NCBI GenBank assembly: GCA_963652365.1
Contig: CAVJTH010000001.1
Coordinates: forward strand, 124,001 to 188,000
Origin: Hallerella sp963652365
GTDB lineage: Bacteria; Fibrobacterota; Fibrobacteria; Fibrobacterales; Fibrobacteraceae
Direction of reading: 5' to 3'
Length of the DNA stretch: 64,000 bases
Below are positions 34,773-42,683 of the stretch, piece after piece. Made by a program: the position numbers and the translations under genes. Within the stretch, counting starts at the first letter, position 1. Each line of letters begins with the position of its first letter. Below the pieces are notes generated by a model, which saw only the letters and a program-made list of their open reading frames with translations, made no database searches and was not told where the DNA came from.

Positions 34773-34846
34773 CAGTTGAGAGTTGAGTGTGGAGAGTGGA
34801 GGGTGGAGTTCCGCGGACGTCTAGATTCTAAAGTAAAGCGGACCGT
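34773..34846. repeat. Intergenic degenerate repeat, copy A
   Basis: Tandem-like AGTTGAGAGTTGAGTGTGG, GAGAGTGGAGGGTGGAGTT, then CCGCGGACGTCTAGATTC and AAAGCGGACCG. The same modules recur in copy B (34917-35035) and, inverted, at 61201-61372. Confidence 0.75.
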
Positions 34847-34916
34847 TTTGATTCCTAAACTCTAATCTCTAAAAAAAAGCGTGGCCGTGGGGGTGGATGC
34901 AAGGAAGGGGGAGTCA

Positions 34917-35035
34917 GAACTTAGAGCTGAGAACTTAGTTGAGAGTTGAGTGTGAAGAGTGGAGAGTGGAGTTTCGCAAACATTTAGGTTTTACGTAAGA
35001 AGTACGGTGCGATTTCCAAGCTCTAAGCTCTGATT
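34917..35035. repeat. Intergenic degenerate repeat, copy B
   Basis: Contains GAACTTAGTTGAGAGTTGAG, GAGAGTGGAGTTTCGCAAAC and the closing arm CTCTAAGCTCTGATTTT. Its last ~13 bases run into the 3' end of the minus-strand phosphatase gene and supply its stop codon. Confidence 0.75.
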
Positions 35036-35682
35036 TTCGTATAGATTCTTGCCGCCGGGACGGTGTAGAGCCTGTTTTCTTCGAGCGAGTAGGCGGAAAG
35101 GCTTTTTCCATAGACGCAGCCGGAGTCAAGTCCGCGGAATCCGGGAACATCGACTAGGCCCTTGGCTGCCCAGTGCCCGAAGATGACGAGCTTTGGCCAT
35201 TTGACGCATTCAAACCAGGGCGGGTCGGTCGGCGAATTGAGATTTTTCCCCTTGCCGTCCCATGTCCGCACGGAAAGAATGACGTTCGGGTCCATGTCTT
35301 CGAGCGTCCGCTTGCCGGGTTCAAGTCCCGCATGGACAAGCAGCGCGTTCGGCGTGTCGATCCACAGCGGCCATTTCTCGACGACGCTTGCGATCCAGAG
35401 CGGATCTTCCAGAATGTCGGCCATGCGCTTTTCCTTTTCGGTCCAAAGGCTTTCCGGGGTCAGAGCCAGCTGGAGAAGTCGCGCTTCGTGATTGCCGAGA
35501 ACGCATTGAAAGCCGTTTGCGAGAATTTCCCGAATGACCTTGACGGAACCGGGACCCTTGTTGATCAGGTCGCCGGTGAAATAGACGGTATCGTCTCCCG
35601 GCGTGTAGCGGACGCATTCGAGCATCTTCATCATCTCGTCATGGCATCCGTGGACATCTCCGACAAAGATGGTGCGTTTCAT
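35023..35682 (-). CDS. Calcineurin-like metallophosphatase (ApaH/PrpE-like)
   Basis: 219 residues from ATG 35682. Motifs of the metallophosphoesterase fold are in order: GDVHGCHDEM (GDxHG), GDLINKGPGS (GDxxDRGxxS-like), GNHEARLL (GNHE), VHAGLEPG and the late FGHW. The closest architecture is the symmetrical Ap4A hydrolase/PP2A-like group, but the substrate cannot be assigned. The start overlaps the pseudouridine synthase stop by 4 bases (ATGA). The final codons and stop come from the adjacent intergenic repeat. Confidence 0.88.
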   Translation of the reverse strand: MKRTIFVGDVHGCHDEMMKMLECVRYTPGDDTVYFTGDLINKGPGSVKVIREILANGFQCVLGNHEARLLQLALTPESLWTEKEKRMADILEDPLWIASVVEKWPLWIDTPNALLVHAGLEPGKRTLEDMDPNVILSVRTWDGKGKNLNSPTDPPWFECVKWPKLVIFGHWAAKGLVDVPGFRGLDSGCVYGKSLSAYSLEENRLYTVPAARIYTKIRA

Positions 35683-36413
35683 CGTTTCTCGAAGGCTTCG
35701 CAGGCTTTTCGGAGCGTCTTTTCTTCGGACGGCGAAAGTTCCCGAAATTCGCCCGGGCGCATGTTTCCGAGCGTAATCCCGGCATAGGAAACGCGCTTCA
35801 GGTCGCGGATGGTGTAGCCGACCGCTTCGAGCATCCGGCGGATTTCGCGGTTCTTGCCTTCGCATAGAACCATCTCGAAAAATCCCTGGTCGAGGAAGAT
35901 TTCCTCGGCATGGCCTTTCTCGATTTCGCCGCGATCGTTTTCGCCGATTTCCACGCCGGCGATGAGTCGGTCCGCCGCCGAGCGGCTGAGTGGCCTGGTT
36001 GTCCAGACGTAATAGCTTCGGGGAACTTCGAACCTTGGATGGGTCAGCCTGTAGATCAGGTCGCCGTCGTCGGTAAAGAGCAGGAGCCCGCGGCTCTGGA
36101 GGTCTAGCCGTCCGATGTATTTCATGGAGCGGTATTCCGATGGCAGGTAGTCGTAAACGGTTGCGCGGTCCTGCGGATCGCTTGCGGAACAGACGCATCC
36201 GGCGGGCTTGTGAAAGAGGACGATCCGATGCCTTTTGGGCGGGGAGACCCGCTTGCCATCGACGCGGACGTCGTCGCTTTCATCGACATCTCTTCCGGGT
36301 TCGGAGAGAACTTCGCCGTTTACCTGAACGCGCCCTTCCCGAACGATTTCGTCGGCGGCGCGACGGCTTGCCACTCCGCACAGGGAAAGGAACTTGTTAA
36401 TTCGCATTTTCAT
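35679..36413 (-). CDS. Pseudouridine synthase, RsuA/RluB family
   Basis: 244 residues from ATG 36413 (MKMRINKFLSLCGVASRRAADEIVREGRVQVNG, an S4 RNA-binding domain). Further upstream starts would run deep into the preceding gene. Catalytic domain has the Asp in YIGRLDLQSRGLLLFTDDGDL (family GRLDxxTxGLLLxTxDG) and GKNREIRRMLEAVG. It would modify 16S or 23S rRNA; which one is uncertain. It overlaps the end of the Ppx/GppA gene by 17 bases and is coupled to the phosphatase downstream. Confidence 0.93.
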   Translation of the reverse strand: MKMRINKFLSLCGVASRRAADEIVREGRVQVNGEVLSEPGRDVDESDDVRVDGKRVSPPKRHRIVLFHKPAGCVCSASDPQDRATVYDYLPSEYRSMKYIGRLDLQSRGLLLFTDDGDLIYRLTHPRFEVPRSYYVWTTRPLSRSAADRLIAGVEIGENDRGEIEKGHAEEIFLDQGFFEMVLCEGKNREIRRMLEAVGYTIRDLKRVSYAGITLGNMRPGEFRELSPSEEKTLRKACEAFEKR

Positions 36414-37380
36414 CTTCGGATTCCTTTTTCTTCTGGAGCCATGGAGGGAGCTTTTTCGCCTTGCGTTCTTCCCTTGGCTTGGCAGGCTTTGGCGGATAGA
36501 GAATTCCAAAGCGGAGGCCCGCGGTGCAGATGCGGAACGATTCCGCGTGCAGTCGGGAAAGCAGGCTGCGCAGCCAGTAAAGTCCGCAGATGATGACGTC
36601 GCTCCGACCTTTTTCGAGGCCCGGGATGCTTGCGCGAAGTTCCTTGGAAACGTTCGAAATCCGGGTAATGATCTTTTCGAGCTGGTCGAGGTTCATTTCG
36701 AGACCTTCGATCGCGCGAAAGTCGAATTCGGGAGCGTTCAGGAACACCATCGCGAGAGCCGTTCCCGTTCCGCCGACGAGATAGACCGGCTTCTTGGCGT
36801 ATGGACGCAAGGGGTTTCCCTTGAGCGTTTCCTTTTCCCATTTCTTGTACTCCGGTCCCGGAATCGCTCCCATCTTCTTGTAGAGATAGAGCGCTCCGAC
36901 GGGAATCGAAATGCCGCTTTCCCCGTCCGAAATCTCGGTCGAGCCTCCGCCGATATCGACCGTGACGATGCCTTCGCCGTGCCATTCTTCGACTGCGCGG
37001 AACGTGTAGGCGGCTTCTTCCTCGCCAGAAATGATTTGCGGCCTTATCCAGAGAGCCTTTTCGACCGCGGCGAGAACCTGCTCGGAATTCTTGGCCTTGC
37101 GGGCGGCTTCGGTCATCGCGCACGCCTTGATTTCTGCGCCAAGCGCGTTGGCGGTCGAGCGGAACCCGGAGAGAATTTTGGAAAGTTCGTCGAGACGTTC
37201 TTCGGAAATTTCCCCCGAGCTGTAAACATCTTCGCCGAGACGGCAGACCTCGACTTTCTGGATCTTGGGCTGGAGCGTCGTCTTTCCGTCTGCGCCCGTT
37301 TCATGGTCGGCAACGAGGAGGATTGTCGAGTGGCTGCCGATATCGACCGATGCGGGATATGTCTTGAGCGGCTCAGTCAT
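36397..37380 (-). CDS. Exopolyphosphatase / guanosine pentaphosphatase (Ppx/GppA family)
   Basis: 327 residues, the short actin-fold form without the C-terminal HD-like domain. VDIGSHSTILLVAD (phosphate 1), MTEAARKAKN, SGEEEAAYTFRA and VTVDIGGGSTEIS (phosphate 2) are present. VGGTGTALAMVFL covers the adenosine-like motif. It hydrolyses polyphosphate and/or pppGpp. The C-terminal ~30 residues are Lys/Pro/Glu-rich. The start overlaps the small upstream gene by 8 bases. Confidence 0.92.
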   Translation of the reverse strand: MTEPLKTYPASVDIGSHSTILLVADHETGADGKTTLQPKIQKVEVCRLGEDVYSSGEISEERLDELSKILSGFRSTANALGAEIKACAMTEAARKAKNSEQVLAAVEKALWIRPQIISGEEEAAYTFRAVEEWHGEGIVTVDIGGGSTEISDGESGISIPVGALYLYKKMGAIPGPEYKKWEKETLKGNPLRPYAKKPVYLVGGTGTALAMVFLNAPEFDFRAIEGLEMNLDQLEKIITRISNVSKELRASIPGLEKGRSDVIICGLYWLRSLLSRLHAESFRICTAGLRFGILYPPKPAKPREERKAKKLPPWLQKKKESEDENAN

Positions 37381-37690
37381 TTTCGCTTAAAAGCCCTTCG
37401 CGGATGCGGCTCGCGATCTTTTGCGGGTCGGTAAAGAACTGCTTGGCGAGCGGAATCGCCTGCTCGACAAGTTCCGTCGGGTATTTTCTTGTCCAGGCGA
37501 GGACGATTTTCCCCGATTGGCTTCCGAGAGATTCGCCGTTTCGGATTTCGAGCGCCATCTGCAGGGCGAGATAGAGCCCCAGTTCAATGGCGCGCGGCCG
37601 CTCCTTTCCTTCTAGAAGTCTTTCGACCCGGGCGATTTTTTCGTCTAGCCCAAGGTCTTCGATCGCTTTCAAGTCTTTTTCGGAAATCAT
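37373..37690 (-). CDS. Small helical protein of unknown function
   Basis: 105 residues (MISEKDLKAIEDLGLDEKIARVERLLEG...). It looks alpha-helical and soluble, with no signal sequence, membrane segment or motif that I recognise. It overlaps the start of the Ppx/GppA gene by 8 bases and heads that operon, which argues it is translated and possibly connected with polyphosphate or stringent metabolism. Confidence 0.7.
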   Translation of the reverse strand: MISEKDLKAIEDLGLDEKIARVERLLEGKERPRAIELGLYLALQMALEIRNGESLGSQSGKIVLAWTRKYPTELVEQAIPLAKQFFTDPQKIASRIREGLLSEND

Positions 37691-37710
37691 GCGTCAAAGT
37701 TAGAAAACGC

Positions 37711-37741
37711 AAAAAGGCCCGGATGTTTCCGAACCTTTTTG
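37711..37741 (-). terminator. Intrinsic terminator after the H1-like gene
   Basis: On the minus strand AAAAAGGTTCGGAAACATCC then GGGCCTTTTTG: an imperfect hairpin ending in five T. It is 35 bases past the stop of the Lys/Ala-rich gene. Confidence 0.75.
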
Positions 37742-37775
37742 TCGTTCTTTTTAGCAAAGAGAGAAACGCTAGAAA

Positions 37776-38093
37776 CTACTTGGCCTTCTTGGCGACCTTT
37801 TTCGGAGCCGCGGCCTTCTTGGCGGAAGCCTTCGGTGCTGCAGCCTTCTTCGCTACCGGCTTTGCTTCCTTCTTGGCCTTCGGGGCTGCCGCCTTCTTTG
37901 CCGCGACCTTTTTCGGAGCCGCAACCTTCTTGGCGGAAGCCTTCGGAGCCGCGGCCTTCTTCGCTGCCGGCTTTGCTTCCTTCTTGGCCTTCGGGGCTGT
38001 CGCCTTCTTTGCCGCGACCTTTTTCGGGGCCGCAACCTTCTTGGCGGAAGCCTTCGGGGCCGCCTTCTTGGTGGATTTCTTCGTGAGTGCCAT
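37776..38093 (-). CDS. Histone H1-like Lys/Ala/Pro-rich nucleoid protein
   Basis: 105 residues composed almost entirely of Lys, Ala and Pro (start MALTKKSTKKAAPKASAKK). Two near-identical 37-residue units begin KASAKKVAAPKKVAAKKA and a third is truncated. The composition matches eukaryotic H1 tails and bacterial HC1/HC2/AlgP-type proteins that bind DNA by charge. It is monocistronic, with an AT-rich upstream region containing an imperfect palindrome TAGTTGTTAATAACTA (38111-38126) and its own terminator. Confidence 0.85.
   Translation of the reverse strand: MALTKKSTKKAAPKASAKKVAAPKKVAAKKATAPKAKKEAKPAAKKAAAPKASAKKVAAPKKVAAKKAAAPKAKKEAKPVAKKAAAPKASAKKAAAPKKVAKKAK
37815..38080. repeat. 111-bp in-frame tandem repeat in the H1-like gene
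   Basis: Two full 111-bp units and a partial third, about 95% alike, encode the 37-residue Lys/Ala unit. Copy number could change without breaking the frame. Confidence 0.8.
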
Positions 38094-38215
38094 ATTTTTG
38101 TTCCTTTTTTTAGTTGTTAATAACTATGAATATAAAATAACTTGATTTGCACAAAATATCAACACTTATTTTTAAAAATATTTTCTAGCCGACTAGTCAA
38201 AAAACAAGAATTGTG

Positions 38216-38959
38216 CTATGGCATTCGATGGACGGATTCGATGTAGGCCTTGATTCCGCGTTCCGCAAGACAGAAAATGTCGCAGAACTTTGTCGCGAAC
38301 GGCGGGATCTTCCCGTTGGCGATTCCGATCGCGTCGTGCAGCACGGTCACTTGGCCGTCGGTTTCTCGACCCGCTCCGATGCCGATGGTGATGAGCTTGA
38401 CGGCTTTCGTCACCTTCTTGCCGAGCTCTTCGGGAATGTGCTCTAGAACACATTCGAACGCGCCGAGTTCGTCGATTGCCTTTGCTTCCCTCAAGATTCT
38501 CTCGGCGTCCTCTTCGCTCTTTCCGACCTGCCGAAAGCTCGTTGCCGTCTGCGGGAGAAGTCCCAGGTGGGCGCAGACCTCGATGCCGTTCTTGCGGAGC
38601 GTCTCGATGATTTCGGGATGAAAGCCTTCGAGCTTCACGGAACTGGCGCCCAGATCGACAAGCTTCTTGGCGTTTTCGAGAGCCGTTGCCGAATCCTCGT
38701 AGCTTTTGTAGGGCATGTCCGCGACGACGTGCGTGTTCGGCGCGCCGCGGCAGACCGCCGCGACAAAGATCTGCATCTCGTCCATGCCGATGCATTGCGT
38801 GCTTTTGTAGCCGAGCATCGTGTTCGCGAGACTGTCGCCAACGAGAATCTGGTCGATTCCGGCGGATTCCGCGATCTTGGCAAAGCCGTAGTCGTAGGCG
38901 GTGATCTGTGAAATTTTCCTTTTTCCTTTTGCTTTACGGATTTGTGCTGCGGAAAGCAT
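38216..38959 (-). CDS. panB: 3-methyl-2-oxobutanoate hydroxymethyltransferase
   Basis: 247 residues from ATG 38959, chosen because AGGAGG lies 8 bases upstream on the minus strand. ITAYDYGFAKIAESAGIDQILVGDSLANTMLGYKST is the metal/ketovalerate-binding N-terminus; ADMPYKSY, SVKLEG, CAHLGLLPQ and ITIGIGAG follow. It adds a formaldehyde unit from methylene-THF in pantothenate synthesis. It overlaps the recO end by 26 bases, an unusual partner. Confidence 0.96.
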   Translation of the reverse strand: MLSAAQIRKAKGKRKISQITAYDYGFAKIAESAGIDQILVGDSLANTMLGYKSTQCIGMDEMQIFVAAVCRGAPNTHVVADMPYKSYEDSATALENAKKLVDLGASSVKLEGFHPEIIETLRKNGIEVCAHLGLLPQTATSFRQVGKSEEDAERILREAKAIDELGAFECVLEHIPEELGKKVTKAVKLITIGIGAGRETDGQVTVLHDAIGIANGKIPPFATKFCDIFCLAERGIKAYIESVHRMP

Positions 38960-39680
38960 AGCTTCTGACCTCCTGTAGCCAGTGGTAGGATTTGATTTCC
39001 CGGTTCTCGCCGAGATGCGTCTTGAAATATCCGAAAAATTCCCGTTCGAGAGCTTGCGGGTCGCTGAGCGCTTCCTTTGTGCGTAGCCGTGCGATGTCGC
39101 CCAGAAAGACTGTTCCGTGTTCCGGATCGAAATGCCCGAGGCAGTCCTTGCAGATAGCTCCGCCGGATTCGAAGTGAAAGTCCGCGGGCGCTTCGGAAAG
39201 GATTGTTCCGCAACGGACGCATTCGGCAAGCGAAAGCGCGTAGCCGGAGAGATCCATGATGTGCCAGATCCACCGGACAAGAGCGTCCTGGGAATTCGGG
39301 CCGCGGTCGAGAACCTGCAGGGCCTTTTCCGTATAGCGGAACTCGAATTCCTGGGCGGGTGCCGCGGGCAGGCATCGGAGGATGATTTCCGCCATGACGC
39401 TCGCCATCGCGGTGCGCTCCAGGTTCTTTCGCAAGTGCGGAAACCATTCGACCAGGGACGCTTCGCGGACAAAGTGCAGGTCGCTCTTGCCGGAATCGTT
39501 GAAGACGACTTCGCTTTCGGCCAGAGGGTCGAGCGAACCTTGAAACGGGCTGTTCTTCTTTCTTGCGCTCTTGACCAAAAACGAGAGAACGCCAAAGTCA
39601 CGGGAAAAACCTTTTACGATCAGCGAGGAATCGCTGTAGGGCGTTCGGTGAAGAACGATGACCCGGGTTCGCTTGATCAC
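38934..39680 (-). CDS. recO: DNA repair protein RecO
   Basis: 248 residues, GTG start at 39680 directly abutting the HIT-gene stop (TAAGTG). N-terminal OB fold (RVIVLHRTPYSDSSLIVKGFSRDFGVLSFLVKSARKK), helical middle and a four-Cys zinc site (CVRCGTIL... AICKDCLGHF). RecO loads RecA on SSB-coated gaps with RecR. Confidence 0.95.
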   Translation of the reverse strand: MIKRTRVIVLHRTPYSDSSLIVKGFSRDFGVLSFLVKSARKKNSPFQGSLDPLAESEVVFNDSGKSDLHFVREASLVEWFPHLRKNLERTAMASVMAEIILRCLPAAPAQEFEFRYTEKALQVLDRGPNSQDALVRWIWHIMDLSGYALSLAECVRCGTILSEAPADFHFESGGAICKDCLGHFDPEHGTVFLGDIARLRTKEALSDPQALEREFFGYFKTHLGENREIKSYHWLQEVRSYAFRSTNP

Positions 39681-40034
39681 TTAGGCTTTTGCCCCGAAAC
39701 CATCGTCGAGCCGTTTTCCGCCGAGAACGTGGCAGTGGATATGCGGAACGGTTTGCCCGGCGTCGCCTTTCGCGTTGAAGACAAAGCGCGCGCCGCTTTC
39801 TTCGAGGCCTTCCTTCCTTGCGATTTCCTGTGCGCAGAAGAGGAGCCTTCCCATCAGCGGAACGTCTTCCTTCTGCATGTCGAGGAGGCTTTCGATGTGC
39901 TTTCGCGGAACGACGAGAACGTGCGTGGGGGCCTGAGGATTCAGGTCGCGGAATGCGTAAAATTCGTCGTCTTCGTAAACCTTGTTCGAAGGAATTTCGC
40001 CGCGGATGATTTTACAGAAAATGCAGTCGGACAT
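39681..40034 (-). CDS. HIT-family nucleotide-binding hydrolase
   Basis: 117 residues: CIFCKIIRGEIPSNKVYEDDEFYAFRDLNPQAPTHVLVVPRKHI and the catalytic HIHCHVLGG (HxHxHxx), closest to the HINT/HinT branch that hydrolyses purine nucleoside phosphoramidates. Its stop is contiguous with the recO start, so they form an operon with panB. Confidence 0.96.
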   Translation of the reverse strand: MSDCIFCKIIRGEIPSNKVYEDDEFYAFRDLNPQAPTHVLVVPRKHIESLLDMQKEDVPLMGRLLFCAQEIARKEGLEESGARFVFNAKGDAGQTVPHIHCHVLGGKRLDDGFGAKA

Positions 40035-40292
40035 GATTAACCTGTTGAAAAGAGATGGACAGTTCGCTTTTCGAAGCGACTTTCGTAAAAACTAACATTT
40101 TGTCTTGCTCTAGGCAAATTTCGCGGGGGCTCTTTTGCTAGATTTGACGCGAAATGATTTTGTCGTCTTTCAGATATCCACAGGTGTTTTCTGAGCGTCC
40201 GGAGAGGCTTTGGCAACCGATGCCCGAAGGCTTTTTCGCGGGCGCAGGCAAGATCATCGGATCAAACGATTTTCATATTTGAGGAATCGCAC
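40035..40292. other. Divergent intergenic region between the HIT operon and tex
   Basis: 258 bases. Contains a perfect 6-bp hairpin TCGCTT-TTCG-AAGCGA (40064-40079) in the HIT-side leader and CATATTTG (40273-40280), a 7/8 match to TAnnTTTG, 12 bases before the tex ATG. No gene is seen. Confidence 0.5.
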
Positions 40293-42635
40293 ATGAATTT
40301 TTCGCAAGTTATTTCCGAAGAACTGAAACTGGAAGAGTGGCGCGTGTCCAAGGCTCTCGAACTGATGGACCAGGGAGGCACCATCCCGTTTATCGCGCGT
40401 TACCGCAAGGACCAGACCGGAACGCTGAACGAAATCGAACTTCGCGACATCCAGCATCGCCGCGAATATCTGCAGGAACTCGAAGAACGCAAGACGACCA
40501 TTCTGAAATCCATCGAGGAACAGGGAAAGCTTTCGCCGGAACTCAAGGCTCAAATCGAATCCTGCAAGGACAAGACGAATCTCGAAGACCTTTACGCTCC
40601 CTACAAGCCGAAAAAGCGCACCCGCGCGACCATTGCGAAGGAATGCGGACTCGAACCGCTCGCGCGCACGATCATGGCCCAGGAAGAGACGACGAACACG
40701 CCGGAAGAAATCGGGCGCATCTATCTTTCGGAAGAAAAGGGATTGGCCGATCCGAAGGCGGCGATCGCCGGCGCTTGCGACATTCTCGCGGAAGAGGTCG
40801 CCGACAATGCCGAGTTCCGCCAGTACTTGCGTCTGCAAATCGAAAGGCAGGGCGTCATGACGTCGAAAGTCCGCAAGGAATTCGAAAAGCAGGACACCAA
40901 GTTCAAGAACTACTACGCCTTCTCGGAGCCGGTTGCAAAGATTCCGAGCCATCGGATGCTCGCGCTCCGTCGTGGCGAAAAGGAAAAGGTCCTGCGGCTT
41001 GCCATCGAAATGCCCGATGCGGAATTCGTCTCCTACTTGCAACGTCAGGTCATCAAGGGCGATGGCATCTGGAAGCCCTATCTCGAAGAAATGTGCAAGG
41101 ATGCGTGGGAACGCCTTCTCAAGACGAGTCTCGAAAGCGAAGTTCGCCTGCTCCTGAAGGACAAGGCGGAAGAAGAAGCGTTCAAGGTCTTCAGCAAGAA
41201 CCTGCAGGATGTGCTGCTTGCGCCGCCCGCGGGCCACAAGGCCGTTCTCGCTCTCGACCCGGGATTCCGCACGGGCTGCAAGGTCGCGGTGCTCGACAAG
41301 AATGGAAAGTTCATCGATCACGGCGTCATCTTTCCGCACGAGCCCCAGAAGAAAGTTGCCGAGGCGGGAGACTACGTCGCATCCCTGGTGGAAAAATACG
41401 ACATCGACCTGATCGCCATCGGAAACGGTACGGCGAGCCGCGAAACGGATGCGTTTGTGGCAAGCATCGCGCACAAGTTCAAGGGCAAGAAGCCCGCGCG
41501 CGTCGTAGTCTCGGAAGCGGGCGCTTCGGTCTATTCCGCAAGCCCGATCGCCATCCAGGAATTTCCGAACGAGGACGTGACGACCCGTGGCGCGATTTCC
41601 ATCGGACGCCGCTTGCAGGATCCGCTGGCGGAGCTGGTGAAGGTCGATCCGCAGTCGATTGGCGTGGGACAATACCAGCATGACGTAAACCAGCGCGAAC
41701 TGAAAAAGCGCCTGGACGAAGTCGTGGAAAGCTGCGTGAACATGGTCGGTGTCGATCTGAACAGCGCAAGCGCTCCGCTTCTCACGCATGTGGCGGGAGT
41801 CTCCTCGACCCTTGCCGAAAGCGTCGTGAAGTACCGCGAAGAGAACGGCGCGTTCAAGAGTCGCCAGGATGTCTTGAAGGTCAAGGGATTCGGGCCGAAG
41901 GCCTTTGAACAGTCGGCGGGATTCCTCCGGATTCCGGGGGCGGAAAATCCGCTCGATTGCAGCGCGGTGCACCCCGAAAACTACGAACTTGTCGAACGGA
42001 TGGCGGAAAAGGCGGGTGTCGCCGTCAAGGACCTCGTCGGAAACGCCAGCGCGATCAAGTCGCTTTCTCCCGAAGAGTTCCTTTCGGACACGGTCGGAAA
42101 GCACACGCTCGAAGACATCTTCTCCGAACTCGAAAAGCCGAGCCGCGATCCGCGCAAGGAATTCCGCTATGCGAAATTCGACGACAAGATCAAGAGCATC
42201 AACGATCTCGTCACCGGCAGCTGGATGGAAGGCGTGGTGACGAACGTGGCGAACTTCGGCGCGTTTGTCGATATCGGCGTGCACCAGGATGGCCTGGTTC
42301 ACGTTTCGGAAATCAGCGACAAGTTCGTGGAAGACGCAAAGACCGTCCTGACGGTTGGCGATGTCGTGAAGGTCCGCGTTCTCGGTGTGGATGCGGGTCA
42401 AAAGCGCATCAGTCTTTCGATGAAGCAGGAACAGGTCGATGGAGTTACCGGTGCCGGTCGCGGGCCTAGAAACCAGCATGGCCGCGGACGTCACGAAGGC
42501 GGCATCAAGCCCCATGCGACGATTGCGGATCTAAAGGCGCGTCTCGGCGGACCGAATCCGAATGCCGCTCGCAAGGGAAACGCGCAACCGAACAAGCTCT
42601 CCTCGATGATCAAGAAGTTCAAGAAGGGACTGTAA
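40293..42635 (+). CDS. tex: Transcription accessory protein Tex
   Basis: 780 residues. N-terminal helical region with the IPFIARYRKDQTG motif near residue 31, YqgF-like RNase H fold (VLALDPGFRTGCKVAVLDKNG... IAIGNGTASRETDAFV), helix-hairpin-helix tandem (NSASAPLLTHVAGVSSTLAESVVKYREENGAFKSRQDVLKVKGFGPKAFEQ) and an S1 domain near 655-725 (GSWMEGVVTNVANFGAFVDIGVHQDGLVHVSEIS). The tail is Gly/Arg/Asn/Lys-rich. It binds nucleic acid. Followed by a terminator. Confidence 0.97.
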   Translation: MNFSQVISEELKLEEWRVSKALELMDQGGTIPFIARYRKDQTGTLNEIELRDIQHRREYLQELEERKTTILKSIEEQGKLSPELKAQIESCKDKTNLEDLYAPYKPKKRTRATIAKECGLEPLARTIMAQEETTNTPEEIGRIYLSEEKGLADPKAAIAGACDILAEEVADNAEFRQYLRLQIERQGVMTSKVRKEFEKQDTKFKNYYAFSEPVAKIPSHRMLALRRGEKEKVLRLAIEMPDAEFVSYLQRQVIKGDGIWKPYLEEMCKDAWERLLKTSLESEVRLLLKDKAEEEAFKVFSKNLQDVLLAPPAGHKAVLALDPGFRTGCKVAVLDKNGKFIDHGVIFPHEPQKKVAEAGDYVASLVEKYDIDLIAIGNGTASRETDAFVASIAHKFKGKKPARVVVSEAGASVYSASPIAIQEFPNEDVTTRGAISIGRRLQDPLAELVKVDPQSIGVGQYQHDVNQRELKKRLDEVVESCVNMVGVDLNSASAPLLTHVAGVSSTLAESVVKYREENGAFKSRQDVLKVKGFGPKAFEQSAGFLRIPGAENPLDCSAVHPENYELVERMAEKAGVAVKDLVGNASAIKSLSPEEFLSDTVGKHTLEDIFSELEKPSRDPRKEFRYAKFDDKIKSINDLVTGSWMEGVVTNVANFGAFVDIGVHQDGLVHVSEISDKFVEDAKTVLTVGDVVKVRVLGVDAGQKRISLSMKQEQVDGVTGAGRGPRNQHGRGRHEGGIKPHATIADLKARLGGPNPNAARKGNAQPNKLSSMIKKFKKGL

Positions 42636-42655
42636 TCGGAAAATCGGAATTGCGA

Positions 42656-42683
42656 AAGGCCCGGTGCGAACCGGGCTTTTTCT
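42656..42683. terminator. Bidirectional terminator between tex and galE
   Basis: AAAGGCCCGGT-GCGA-ACCGGGCTTTTT, a strong hairpin with T run for tex. On the minus strand the A run serves galE, whose stop codon overlaps its edge. Confidence 0.9.

Noticed and set aside
34773..35035. Insertion sequence or transposon remnant
   Set aside because: No transposase fragment, no target duplication and no clean terminal inverted repeats; better described as a degenerate repeat family.
40254..42515. Open frame of about 753 codons antisense to tex
   Set aside because: Same codon-bias effect; no signal, motif or ribosome-binding site, and tex is certain on the other strand.
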